64,000 nt of DNA from Salegentibacter sp. R32 (GTDB lineage Bacteria; Bacteroidota; Bacteroidia; Flavobacteriales; Flavobacteriaceae): contig NZ_RXOM01000032.1 in the NCBI RefSeq assembly GCF_008692195.1, forward strand, positions 62,001 through 126,000, read 5' to 3'. The position numbers and the translations under genes are program-made. Below the pieces are notes generated by a model. The model had not been told where the DNA came from, ran no database searches, and saw nothing but the letters and a program-made list of their open reading frames with translations. Every line of letters starts with the position of its first letter. The first letter of the stretch is position 1. Positions 1 through 8,371 of this stretch are shown in pieces.

Positions 1-2
1 AC

Positions 3-1574
3 CCACCGTATAATACAGGTAGTGATGGTTTTGTGTATAACGACACTTTTAACTTTACCTCAAAAGAATTACAAAGAAGGTTAAGTGTAGATGAAGAAGA
101 GGCAGAACGAATTTTAGAACTGACCAATAAAGGTGCAGCCTCACATTCTGCTTGGCTATTATTTATGTATCCTCGTTTGCAATTAGCAAAGGATTTACTT
201 AAAGATGATGGTGTCATATTCATTTCTATTGATAATAATGAACAAGCAGGTCTAAAAATACTATGTGATGATATTTTCGGAGAAGAAAATTTTAAGGGTA
301 ATATAGTTAGAGCTACAGGTCAAACAACAGGTCAAGATAGTGGTGGCTTAGGAAGTTCTTTTGATTATATATTAACATACAACCTCTCCTCGGATTTTTC
401 TTTGAGTGGTCTACCGTTAAATGAGAATGATTTAAAACGGTTCCAAAATAAGGATGAAAGGGGTAATTATGCCTATGATCAAATGAGGAAAACAGGTAGT
501 AACGATAGAAGAGAGGACAGACCTAAATTATATTATTCTATAAAAAATCCAGATGGTGAAGATTGCTTTCCGATTGCTCCTGCTGGTTATGAAAGTTGTT
601 GGAGATTTGAAAAGAAAACATATGATAGATTAGTAAAAGAAAATTATATACTTTGGAAAAAGTCTAAAAGAGGAGATGATGAAATTTGGTGGCCATATGT
701 GAAATATTATTTGGAAGGTAGAACTAAAAGACCTAGTCCGTTATGGGACGATATTGAAGGAAATAAAAAAGCAGCTCGTGATTTAAGAAAATTACTTGAC
801 GGAGCAAAAGTATTTGATTATCCTAAACCATTAGAAATGTTGGAAAGATTAATTCAAATAGTACCCAATGCTTCGGATGATGATATTATTTTAGATTTCT
901 TCTCAGGATCAGCTTCAACTGCTCATTCTGTTTTAAGTTTAAATTCAAAATTGACTAATAGTAATAGAAAGTTTATATCTATACAATTACCAGAAAAGCT
1001 AAATCCCAAAATTGCCAATCAAAAAAACGCGTACAATTTCCTTAAAAAAATAAATAGACCTACAACATTAGATTATGTTGGTTTTGAAAGAATAATTAGA
1101 GCTGGAAAAAAAATTAAGGAAGAAACTAATGCAGATATCGATTATGGGTTTAAACATTATACTCTAAATGAACCTAATCAAAACACACTAGATAAATGTG
1201 AGAGCTTCGATAAAGCTTCTTTAATACCAGATAGCACCATTTTAGATGATTTTGGTGTACCTACAGTGTTAACTACCTGGCTTAATTATGACGGTTATGG
1301 TTTAAATCCTAATATATCTAAATTAGACTTAGCAGGTTATGAAGCCTACTATTGTGATAAGCATTTATACTTAATTCATACCGACTTTGCACAAGAAAGT
1401 GCTATTGCTTTGTTTAAAGAATATGAAACCAAAGGTGATTTTAATCCTGAAAATATAATTTTATTCGGGTATAGTTTTAATGAGTGGTCAGTAACAGAAA
1501 TGTTAGAAAAGAATCTTAGAATTCTTAACGATAGCGAGAAAAACTTAAAAGTTAATATTAAAGTAAGATATTAA
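3..1574 (+). CDS. mod: Type III restriction-modification DNA methyltransferase (Mod), 5' partial
   Basis: Adenine-N6 methyltransferase and specificity subunit of a type III R-M system. The reading frame is open to the left edge: the first visible codons read PPYNTG, the conserved (D/N)PPY catalytic motif IV, so the true start lies outside the window. The GTG at 33 is internal. A variable target-recognition stretch follows (roughly visible residues 60-280). The SAM-binding motif I (DFFSGSA) lies near residue 296, so the order is motif IV, TRD, motif I, as in beta-class Mod proteins. The stop is 6 nt before res. No simple-sequence tract that would suggest phase variation is seen in the visible part. 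Recognition site unknown. Confidence 0.9.
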   Translation, partial: PPYNTGSDGFVYNDTFNFTSKELQRRLSVDEEEAERILELTNKGAASHSAWLLFMYPRLQLAKDLLKDDGVIFISIDNNEQAGLKILCDDIFGEENFKGNIVRATGQTTGQDSGGLGSSFDYILTYNLSSDFSLSGLPLNENDLKRFQNKDERGNYAYDQMRKTGSNDRREDRPKLYYSIKNPDGEDCFPIAPAGYESCWRFEKKTYDRLVKENYILWKKSKRGDDEIWWPYVKYYLEGRTKRPSPLWDDIEGNKKAARDLRKLLDGAKVFDYPKPLEMLERLIQIVPNASDDDIILDFFSGSASTAHSVLSLNSKLTNSNRKFISIQLPEKLNPKIANQKNAYNFLKKINRPTTLDYVGFERIIRAGKKIKEETNADIDYGFKHYTLNEPNQNTLDKCESFDKASLIPDSTILDDFGVPTVLTTWLNYDGYGLNPNISKLDLAGYEAYYCDKHLYLIHTDFAQESAIALFKEYETKGDFNPENIILFGYSFNEWSVTEMLEKNLRILNDSEKNLKVNIKVRY

Positions 1575-1580
1575 TTATTT

Positions 1581-4544
1581 ATGGAGTTAAAACTAAAACA
1601 AGGCTTGCCTCATCAACAGAAAGGAATTCAGGCAGTAGCTAATTCTCTTACTTTATCTAACTTTTCAGAGAATAAATTTTTTTACACCAATCCTGTATTA
1701 AACTTAGATAAGGAGGTATTACTTTCTAACATTAAAAATGTTCAAGAGCATACTAAAATACATCCAGAATATACAGGTCTAAATGCAATAGGTAATTACC
1801 TGAATTTAGACGTTAAAATGGAAACAGGTACAGGGAAAACCTATGTCTATGCTTCCACTATTTTTGAGCTTCATAAAAGATTCAATATCAATAAATTTAT
1901 AGTAGTAGTACCTAGCTTAGCTATTAAAGCAGGTGCAACACAATTTCTTACTGACCCATATGTAAAAAAGCATTTTAAAGATGTATGTGGTTATAATGCA
2001 GAAATAGATTTACAAATATTAGAGTCTGTAAAAAGGAAAAAAGGTAAAAATTATTTCCCGAGTGCTGTAAGAGAATTTGTTTCTGGTTCTACTCAAAACA
2101 CCAAGAAAATACAAGTATTACTTACTAATATGGCATTACTTACCAATAGTAAAATGCTAACAAGAAGTGATTATGATTCTGGCGTTGAAGACTTTTTTAA
2201 ACCTATAGATGCGATAAAGGCTACATTACCTTTTTTAATGATAGATGAGCCTCACCGCTTTTCTAAAGGTCAAAAAGCCTTTAAATTCATCACAGAACAA
2301 ATCCAACCACAATGTATTATTCGTTATGGTGCAACGTTTCCCATAAAAACAATAGGTAAGGGTAAAAACAAAAAAACATTAAAAGATTATCAAAACCTAG
2401 TCTATAACTTGAATGCTTGTGATTCTTTTAATCAAGGACTAATTAAGGGGATAGCAAAAGAACACTTCGAGCCAGTTTCAAAAAAAGAAGACAAGGTTAA
2501 AGTGATGTCTTTTAAAAGTAAAACTTCTGTTAAATTAAATTATATAAAAAGAGGAGAACCTACTAAAGGTTTTGAATTAACAAAAGGTGATTCACTTTCA
2601 ATTATTTCAGATCAGCTTGAAGGAATAAAGATAGACGCAATAGGTAAGAATTTTTTAGAATTATCAAACGGTCAAACTAAATATCAAGGCGAAGAATTTA
2701 GTACAGATATTTATTCGTCATCTTACCAAGAGCAAATGCTGAAGCTAGCTATAGAAAGGCATTTTGAAGCTGAACGTATCAATTTTGATCGAAAATTTAA
2801 AATAAAAACATTAGCGCTTTTTTTTATAGATGATATTTATTCCTACAGAAAAGAAAAGGATTCTTCTAAAGAGCCTTATTTACAGCAAATGTTTGAATGT
2901 TTACTATTAGAACAAATCGATAAGGTTTTACCTACACTTTCGAAAGTAAATGATAAAGAATATATAGAATATTTAGAAGCCTCAAAAAAAGATATAGCTG
3001 CTTGCCACGCGGGTTATTTTTCTCAAGATAATAGTGATTCAGATGAAGATATAGCAAAAGAGGTTGATGAGATTTTACACGATAAAAAAAGTCTTTTATC
3101 TATTAAAGATGAAAATGGAAAAATAAATACAAGAAGATTCTTATTTTCAAAATGGACATTAAAAGAGGGCTGGGATAATCCTAATATTTTTACAATAACA
3201 AAATTACGGTCAAGTGGTAGTGAAAATTCAAAACTTCAAGAAGTAGGTAGGGGGTTACGTTTACCTGTAGATGTAAATGGTAATAGAATTTCTAATGAAG
3301 AATTTAAACTAAATTATATTATTGATTTTACAGAAGCTGATTTTGCCAAAAAGTTAGTTGATGAAATTAATAGCGATTTACCACAAGAATTTAAAATTAC
3401 TGAAGAGCAGCTCAATAAAGTTTCAGAAAAATTAAAAGTAGAACCTGATGATTTATTTATCGAGTTATTAACCAAAAAATATATAGATAGAAAACATAAT
3501 ATAATTCAAGAAAATACAGGGCAGTTTTTTGAAGAATATCCTGATTTTAGTATTGGTTTAGAGCAGGGTAAAATTGAAGATAAAAACACTAAGCCTAGTA
3601 GAAAGATAAAGATTCGCCCAGCTGTCTATAAAGAATTGAAAGAGTTGTGGGAGGCCATAAATGAAAAGTATATCATTTATTATGACAAATTAGAAGATGA
3701 TAATTATTTGAAAAATCAGATAATAGAAATATTTAAAGACAATGTTTTTACTGACGTCATTATGGCAAGCAACCGACAAGTTTTTTCTACTACTGATGAA
3801 AATACTTTCGGGGCTTTTGAAAGTAGTGGGGTACAATACGTAGTTAATAAAGAATTGCCTTACGGCTTATTTTTAAAACGAATTAGTAATCTTACTAATT
3901 TACCTATTAAATCTGTTAATGAGGCACTTATCCAATTTGCCAGTAATAATAAAGAGATAGAAATTAAAATTAATGAATCTAGTGCTGCTAATTTTGTTTC
4001 AAAATTTAATGATTGGAAAGTAAATAATTTAGAGGGAAGATTTAGTTACAAAAAAGCAAATCTTAAGTTGGGGGCAACAGCTTTGACTGACGCACAAGGC
4101 AACCCTAAAGAAGAAGTAACACAAGGACGAATAGGAACGAAATTTCAAGAAGGTGAGCCTACTTCAAAATATTTATACGATACATATGCCTACGATTCTC
4201 CATTAGAAAAGCAAAATATGCTAGCTAGTGATATTTCAGAGATTATTGTATACGGCAAAATTCCTAGAAATAGTTTGTCTATTCCAACAACGACAGGACA
4301 GTCTTATAGCCCTGACTTTATGTATATCGTAAATAAAGCTAATGGTGAAAAGGTTTTGAATGTAATTGTTGAGACTAAAGACGTAGAGACAGAAGAAACC
4401 TTACGAGGTATAGAAAAAGCTAAAATTAACTGTGCTAAACAATTTTTCAATCAGTTGACCCTTGATGGTTATAAAGTAGAATTTAAGGAGCAAATCCGAA
4501 ACAAAAAGATAAAGCAAATTATAGACGAAGTTATAAACCAATAG
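1581..4544 (+). CDS. res: Type III restriction endonuclease subunit (Res)
   Basis: ATP-dependent translocating restriction subunit, 987 aa, a normal length for Res. It acts with Mod to cleave DNA carrying head-to-head unmethylated sites. The SF2 helicase Walker A (METGTGKT) is at residues 80-87 and the DEAD-like Walker B (DEPH) at 222-225. A helicase C-terminal segment with LQEVGRGLRLP (motif VI) is near residue 550. The C-terminal nuclease shows a PD-(D/E)xK pattern: SPD with D912, then E931-x-K933. All key motifs are intact, so the enzyme should be active. It follows mod by 6 nt and precedes the HEPN gene by 1 nt, so the three are very likely one transcript. Confidence 0.93.
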   Translation: MELKLKQGLPHQQKGIQAVANSLTLSNFSENKFFYTNPVLNLDKEVLLSNIKNVQEHTKIHPEYTGLNAIGNYLNLDVKMETGTGKTYVYASTIFELHKRFNINKFIVVVPSLAIKAGATQFLTDPYVKKHFKDVCGYNAEIDLQILESVKRKKGKNYFPSAVREFVSGSTQNTKKIQVLLTNMALLTNSKMLTRSDYDSGVEDFFKPIDAIKATLPFLMIDEPHRFSKGQKAFKFITEQIQPQCIIRYGATFPIKTIGKGKNKKTLKDYQNLVYNLNACDSFNQGLIKGIAKEHFEPVSKKEDKVKVMSFKSKTSVKLNYIKRGEPTKGFELTKGDSLSIISDQLEGIKIDAIGKNFLELSNGQTKYQGEEFSTDIYSSSYQEQMLKLAIERHFEAERINFDRKFKIKTLALFFIDDIYSYRKEKDSSKEPYLQQMFECLLLEQIDKVLPTLSKVNDKEYIEYLEASKKDIAACHAGYFSQDNSDSDEDIAKEVDEILHDKKSLLSIKDENGKINTRRFLFSKWTLKEGWDNPNIFTITKLRSSGSENSKLQEVGRGLRLPVDVNGNRISNEEFKLNYIIDFTEADFAKKLVDEINSDLPQEFKITEEQLNKVSEKLKVEPDDLFIELLTKKYIDRKHNIIQENTGQFFEEYPDFSIGLEQGKIEDKNTKPSRKIKIRPAVYKELKELWEAINEKYIIYYDKLEDDNYLKNQIIEIFKDNVFTDVIMASNRQVFSTTDENTFGAFESSGVQYVVNKELPYGLFLKRISNLTNLPIKSVNEALIQFASNNKEIEIKINESSAANFVSKFNDWKVNNLEGRFSYKKANLKLGATALTDAQGNPKEEVTQGRIGTKFQEGEPTSKYLYDTYAYDSPLEKQNMLASDISEIIVYGKIPRNSLSIPTTTGQSYSPDFMYIVNKANGEKVLNVIVETKDVETEETLRGIEKAKINCAKQFFNQLTLDGYKVEFKEQIRNKKIKQIIDEVINQ

Positions 4545-4545
4545 T

Positions 4546-5415
4546 ATGGGTAAAAAAGCTACTACAGTTCAAGAGCAAATAAAAAAGTTGAAAGCCAGAA
4601 ATATGGTAATGGATTTAGGCGAAGATAAAGCCAAAGAAATCCTACTTGATATTGGTTACTACCGTTTAGGCTTTTATTGGAATCCTTTTGAAATAGATAA
4701 AGACCATAATTTAAAAGAAGGAACTAAGTTTTCAGATGTAGTAAAGCTTTATTACTTAGATACAGATTTAAAACATATTCTATCCAAAGCACTAAACAGA
4801 ATAGAAATCAATTTCAAAACTCAATTAATTTATCACGTTTCTAATTACTATGATAAAAATCCCACTTGGTTTGCAGATAAGAAAATAGTATCGTCTCAAT
4901 TTGTTAGAGGCTTCCCTTATATCTATAATGAAAAGTTCATTCAAAACAATAAGCCCATAAAAAGTCATCACAATAAGCACAAAAATGACATTTATGCTCC
5001 CGCTTGGAAAACATTAGAGTACTTAACTTTCGGTAGTGTGATAAAACTATATTTGTCATTACATAACCAAGATTTACAAAAAAAAATAGCAGAACATTAT
5101 GGGATTAGAAGTTTAGGGGTTTTTGAAAATTACTTAACTACTATCTTATTTATACGAAATATATGTGCGCATAGTGATTTGCTGTTTGATTCTCAAACAC
5201 CTTTGGGTATAAAATCTACTCCTTTAATTAAAATTGAGAGAAATAAAAGGCACTCATTATCTTCTTCAATAAGAATTATATGTTATTTCTTAGAAAAAAT
5301 ATCAGTCAATCGATGTAAGGAAATCACCGAAAACATCGACTTATTATTTAATAACTTTGCAGATAATAAAGCAATCAAAGAGATTATTAACAGTAAGATT
5401 GGTTACGATTTATAG
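4546..5415 (+). CDS. Abi_2/AbiF-like HEPN abortive-infection protein
   Basis: 289 aa. The N-terminus carries the Abi_2 family signature: a coil with QEQIKKLKARN, then IGYYRLGFYWNPF. Near the C-terminus RNICAH gives the HEPN RNase motif R-x4-H (R204, H209). Proteins of this family (AbiD/AbiF) cause abortive phage infection. AbiF has been described in recent work as an RNase-type toxin held by a non-coding RNA antitoxin and as a likely ancestor of Cas13. The start codon is 1 nt after the res stop, so the toxin would be co-expressed with the type III R-M system. An independent small-RNA unit follows 40-60 nt downstream, matching an RNA-antitoxin arrangement. Membership in the Abi_2 family is firm; AbiF rather than AbiD is inference. 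Confidence 0.85.
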   Translation: MGKKATTVQEQIKKLKARNMVMDLGEDKAKEILLDIGYYRLGFYWNPFEIDKDHNLKEGTKFSDVVKLYYLDTDLKHILSKALNRIEINFKTQLIYHVSNYYDKNPTWFADKKIVSSQFVRGFPYIYNEKFIQNNKPIKSHHNKHKNDIYAPAWKTLEYLTFGSVIKLYLSLHNQDLQKKIAEHYGIRSLGVFENYLTTILFIRNICAHSDLLFDSQTPLGIKSTPLIKIERNKRHSLSSSIRIICYFLEKISVNRCKEITENIDLLFNNFADNKAIKEIINSKIGYDL

Positions 5416-5457
5416 CTTCTTAATGACCATTTATGGTTAACAAAAATGTTAATAACC

Positions 5458-5488
5458 TTGTGAGAATTTAAGTATATACGTATATTTG
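5458..5488 (+). promoter_or_regulatory. Promoter of the small RNA behind the HEPN gene
   Basis: A -33 TTG at 5458-5460 and a -7 box TATATTTG at 5481-5488 are separated by 20 nt, a full match to the Bacteroidota consensus TTG/17-23/TAnnTTTG. The predicted start is about 5494-5497, directly before the first stem of the RNA. Confidence 0.65.
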
Positions 5489-5494
5489 CAACAG

Positions 5495-5580
5495 ATATAG
5501 TGCCCAGCCAGTCATTTCGCATTGGTTCTGCACTTTAAAAAATTGAAAATAGAACCCGGACAAGCTCCCGGGTTTTTTTA
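5495..5580 (+). ncRNA. Small structured RNA, candidate RNA antitoxin of the Abi_2/HEPN protein
   Basis: A short unit of about 85 nt between its own promoter and an intrinsic terminator, without an ORF. AGTGC (5499-5503) pairs with GCACT (5530-5534). Inside it AGCCAGT (5506-5512) pairs with ATTGGTT (5521-5527) using three G-U pairs. A single-stranded A/T-rich linker then leads into the terminator hairpin. Position, independent transcription and size fit the RNA partner of an AbiF-type toxin. The RNA itself is inferred from sequence; its role as an antitoxin is inference from family knowledge. Confidence 0.6.
5554..5580 (+). terminator. Intrinsic terminator of the small RNA
   Basis: ACCCGG (5554-5559) pairs with CCGGGT (5568-5573), loop of 8 nt, followed by seven T residues (5573-5579). 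Confidence 0.8.
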
Positions 5581-5666
5581 TGCTTTTAAGTGATCTATTT
5601 AAATAAGTATTTATATTATTTAATATAAATATAGATGAAGGTTATACTTTTTTTAAAAGCTATTAT

Positions 5667-5674
5667 TATATTTG
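5667..5674 (+). promoter_or_regulatory. -7 box of the RT-associated RNA
   Basis: TATATTTG exactly matches TAnnTTTG. A weak -33 element (TTA at 5642-5644) lies 22 nt upstream. The predicted start, about 5681-5683, coincides with the first base of the closing helix GGGCTGG of the RNA. Confidence 0.55.
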
Positions 5675-5680
5675 AAATTA

Positions 5681-5995
5681 ATGGGCTGGGATCACAGCCG
5701 ATGATTACGTTTTATTATCAATACACTTCGGTGTATCACACGCAGAATTTGGCTGACGTGTGAAGACTAATTCCTAATATCCAAATATAGGAGCAATCTA
5801 TTGTAATAAGGTTGGCTATTCCCTGTATAAGGAGTATGGATGTCTTGAATTCTTTCTGATATTGCTGTAACATAGTTATAAGTATTAAAGATATGAATTT
5901 AATTCTAACAATGAGTGGCGCTACCTCGTTTTCAAACTATAAAGTAGCATAAGGATTGTAATCATCGTAAGGCAGGCCACGACCAGCCCTTATTT
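5681..5995 (+). ncRNA. Structured RNA upstream of the reverse transcriptase (candidate DRT template RNA)
   Basis: About 310 nt, ending next to the RT start. Helices visible by eye: P1 GGGCTGG (5683-5689) with CCAGCCC (5983-5989); P2 CGATGATTAC (5699-5708) with GTAATCATCG (5958-5967), 10 bp perfect. Internal elements: ATACAC-TTCG-GTGTAT (5721-5736), a UUCG tetraloop hairpin; CACACGCAG (5737-5745) with CTG-A-CGTGTG (5753-5762); TCCTA-A-TAT (5772-5780) with ATATAGGA (5785-5792); TATTCC (5817-5822) with GGAGTA (5831-5836); GCTAC (5920-5924) with GTAGC (5944-5948). GGCTG (5684-5688) can alternatively pair with CAGCC (5695-5699). End-to-end pairing and a fixed place before an RT match the RNAs of DRT-type defence systems, which serve as reverse-transcription templates. 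Function is inference. Confidence 0.75.
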
Positions 5996-6002
5996 TTAAA
6001 AT

Positions 6003-7577
6003 ATGTTTCCAGACTGGTTAAAATTTAAAAAATATCCTCACATTGGTAAACCTTTAAGTAAAATTAAAGACGCGGGTTGGGTTATGGACTATGTTACTTC
6101 TCCCAGTAAAATAGCTAAGCATAAATTTACACCTCTTCTACATAAAGTTATTTATCAAAGAAAATATAGACCTAATAAAGATGCATTAAAAAATATAAGT
6201 GGGAAAAGGGAACGTTCAGTACAAGATCCGAAGAAAAGAGAAATATTTTATGCTTCTCATTTAGATTCAATTATTTATAGTTATTATAGTTCTAAATTGA
6301 TTGATTCGTATGAAAATTATTTACAAAATAAAGATTTTGGAATTAGTGCAGTTGCTTACAGAAAGATACCCGTAATTTCAGGCAAGAAAGGAAATAAAAG
6401 TAACATAGAATTTGCTTTTCAAACTTTTCAATTCATTGAAGAAAACAAAAAACGAAAACTATCGATTATAGTTGCTGATGTTACTTCTTTTTTTGACAAC
6501 TTAGACCATAGAATTCTACATAAACAATGGAAAAAAGTGCTAGATTTAGAAAGCTTGCCAGAGGATCATTATAATGTTTATAAAAGCTTGATTTCAAAAA
6601 AATATGTAGATGAACTTGATTTATTTTTGAAATTTAAAAATAATCTTATAGTTGAGCGAGGTGTTCCAAACAATGATAAAAAAACAAGACTTAGATATAA
6701 AAGTGTAAAACATATCTGGAACTTAAAAAAAGAAAGAGTTGTTGCTTATTGTACTAAAGAAGACTTTTTCAAAAAAGCAATAAATTTAATAAAAGTAGAA
6801 AAAAAATGTAGTTTACAACATAAAAGGTGTAGGGGTAAATGCAACTTAAAAGGGATACCTCAAGGTACTCCTATTAGCGCGACGTTAGCTAATATTTATA
6901 TGCTTGATTTTGATAAACTGATCTTTGAAAAGGCAAAAAAAAATGACGCATATTATCAAAGATATAGTGATGATTTAATTATTGTTTGCGATCAAAAAGA
7001 TGAAAATTTATTTAATAATTTAATTCGTGATGCAATTGAAGATTTAGCAAAGTTAGAAATTCAACCAAAGAAAACTAATATATATCGTTATCAAGAAATA
7101 GACGGTTGTTTTAATGGTGGTATTTTAAATGAAAATGGTCAAATTGTACCAAACAAACAACTTGAATATTTAGGCTTTGAATATGATGGTAATAAAGTAA
7201 GAGTTAAAACTGTCGGTTTTTCAAAATTTTACCGAAGTATGAAAAGAGCGTTTAGAAGAGGTGTTCATTTTGCTTCTAAACCCGAGAATAAAAATCATAA
7301 TCTATTTGAGGAAAGACTATATAAAAGATTTACTTATAAGGGAGCAAAAAGAAGATTAAAATATAAACCTGACTCCACATCAGAGACGGGTTATTCAAAA
7401 ACTAAACAGCAACATTGGGGTAATTATATAAGTTATTTAGAAAAAGCTAATAGGGTTATGCGTCCAATAAATAATGACGATACCATACAAAAACAATATT
7501 CAAAATTTTGGTTAAACTTTAATAAAGAAATGAAAAAGGCAAATACAGAAATTGGTGATAAAGTAAAAGATAGTTAA
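6003..7577 (+). CDS. Defence-associated reverse transcriptase (UG/DRT group, DRT2-like)
   Basis: 524 aa. RT motifs in order: motif A with D159 and FFD ending at D165; motif B PQGT (286-289) followed by PISATLANIYM; motif C YSDD (321-324) with both catalytic aspartates; then a LEYLGF segment. The N-terminus contains YASHLDSIIYSYY followed by SYENYL, and downstream FFDNLDH, LPEDHY and a GIPQGTPIS stretch. From memory these resemble the UG2/DRT2 antiviral RTs, which work with an upstream RNA. No maturase (X/HNH) domain, no nitrilase or primase fusion, and no second RT gene alongside are seen. It would copy the upstream RNA on infection. RT assignment is certain, defence class likely, DRT2 subtype moderate. 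The gene starts 13 nt after the RNA's closing helix. Confidence 0.85.
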   Translation: MFPDWLKFKKYPHIGKPLSKIKDAGWVMDYVTSPSKIAKHKFTPLLHKVIYQRKYRPNKDALKNISGKRERSVQDPKKREIFYASHLDSIIYSYYSSKLIDSYENYLQNKDFGISAVAYRKIPVISGKKGNKSNIEFAFQTFQFIEENKKRKLSIIVADVTSFFDNLDHRILHKQWKKVLDLESLPEDHYNVYKSLISKKYVDELDLFLKFKNNLIVERGVPNNDKKTRLRYKSVKHIWNLKKERVVAYCTKEDFFKKAINLIKVEKKCSLQHKRCRGKCNLKGIPQGTPISATLANIYMLDFDKLIFEKAKKNDAYYQRYSDDLIIVCDQKDENLFNNLIRDAIEDLAKLEIQPKKTNIYRYQEIDGCFNGGILNENGQIVPNKQLEYLGFEYDGNKVRVKTVGFSKFYRSMKRAFRRGVHFASKPENKNHNLFEERLYKRFTYKGAKRRLKYKPDSTSETGYSKTKQQHWGNYISYLEKANRVMRPINNDDTIQKQYSKFWLNFNKEMKKANTEIGDKVKDS

Positions 7578-8000
7578 CACTAATTTTCCCCAAGCAAATA
7601 AGTATACCTTCCATTGCATTCCAGCCATACCCATTTGCTTTCCGCGCAGTAAAAGCTAAAATACTTCCATAAATTACAGTATTTCAGCCCTTACATTTTG
7701 CCTTTGCGCTTTTAATTCGTTTTCAAAATAATATGTATTACAAAACAACAAAATCCGTGGCAGGTAATAAGGAGAGCTTCCGTCATTCTGTTTTGTTTCA
7801 TAATACATAGCCGCAAGAGCATACAGTAAAAATTATAATTTCAGATAATTTATGAAATAGCCAATAAGCTAAAAACCTATCACCTAAAATCTCTTGCACC
7901 TACCATTCATACGCTTTTTACGCCTTCCATCCTCAGGCTTCAAAAGCTATTCATTTGTAGTATTTCACACACGTCCTTCCTACAGCACCCGTAGCTACTC

Positions 8001-8053
8001 TTGCACCCAAACCCATAAAGTTTTGCTACGCAAGTATATTATATTGGGTGCAA
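8001..8053. repeat. 10-bp inverted repeat TTGCACCCAA / TTGGGTGCAA
   Basis: Perfect arms at 8001-8010 and 8044-8053 around a 33-nt loop. No T-run follows, so it is not an intrinsic terminator. Confidence 0.7.
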
Positions 8054-8313
8054 CCGCTACTTATTGATGTGCGAGCCTGCGATCACAACGGGCGGTATAG
8101 TTTGTCACAGTAATTGGAACACCCATATTTGCATAAAGCTTATTTGTTTTATTTCCGATGGTCATAAAAAAAACAAGCCTTATTGCAAACCGCGCAAAAG
8201 AGCTGTTTTAAAATTAGGTACTAAAAAAATCCGAATAATAATAGGATGCAGAATTGAATATCAATAAATAAGTGCAATAAAAACAGCCCTTTCCTTTCCC
8301 ACCGAACCAATTA

Positions 8314-8371
8314 CAGCGCCAAACACGTGTTACAAACATAGCGCTGGCGGTATTCCATACCAAAAGCCAGC
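8314..8371. repeat. Compound hairpin with central palindrome
   Basis: GCTGGC (8343-8348) and GGTAT (8349-8353) form a loop of three nt with ATACC (8357-8361), then a 4-nt bulge and GCCAGC (8366-8371). Upstream CAGCGC (8314-8319) can pair with GCGCTG (8341-8346) around the palindrome AACACGTGTT (8322-8331). The two folds compete. Confidence 0.65.

Noticed and set aside
5681-7577. RT locus as a retron, group II intron or diversity-generating retroelement
   Set aside because: No maturase or HNH domain and no domain V-like hairpin (group II); no template/variable repeat pair (DGR); no VTG-type motif I recognise from retrons. The long-range closed RNA and RT sequence fit the UG/DRT group better.
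8064-8267. 67-codon open frame in the non-coding stretch behind the RT gene
   Set aside because: Composition is unlike a protein of this genome (many Cys, Ile and Lys without pattern), there is no start context, no family resemblance, and it overlaps structured repeat DNA.
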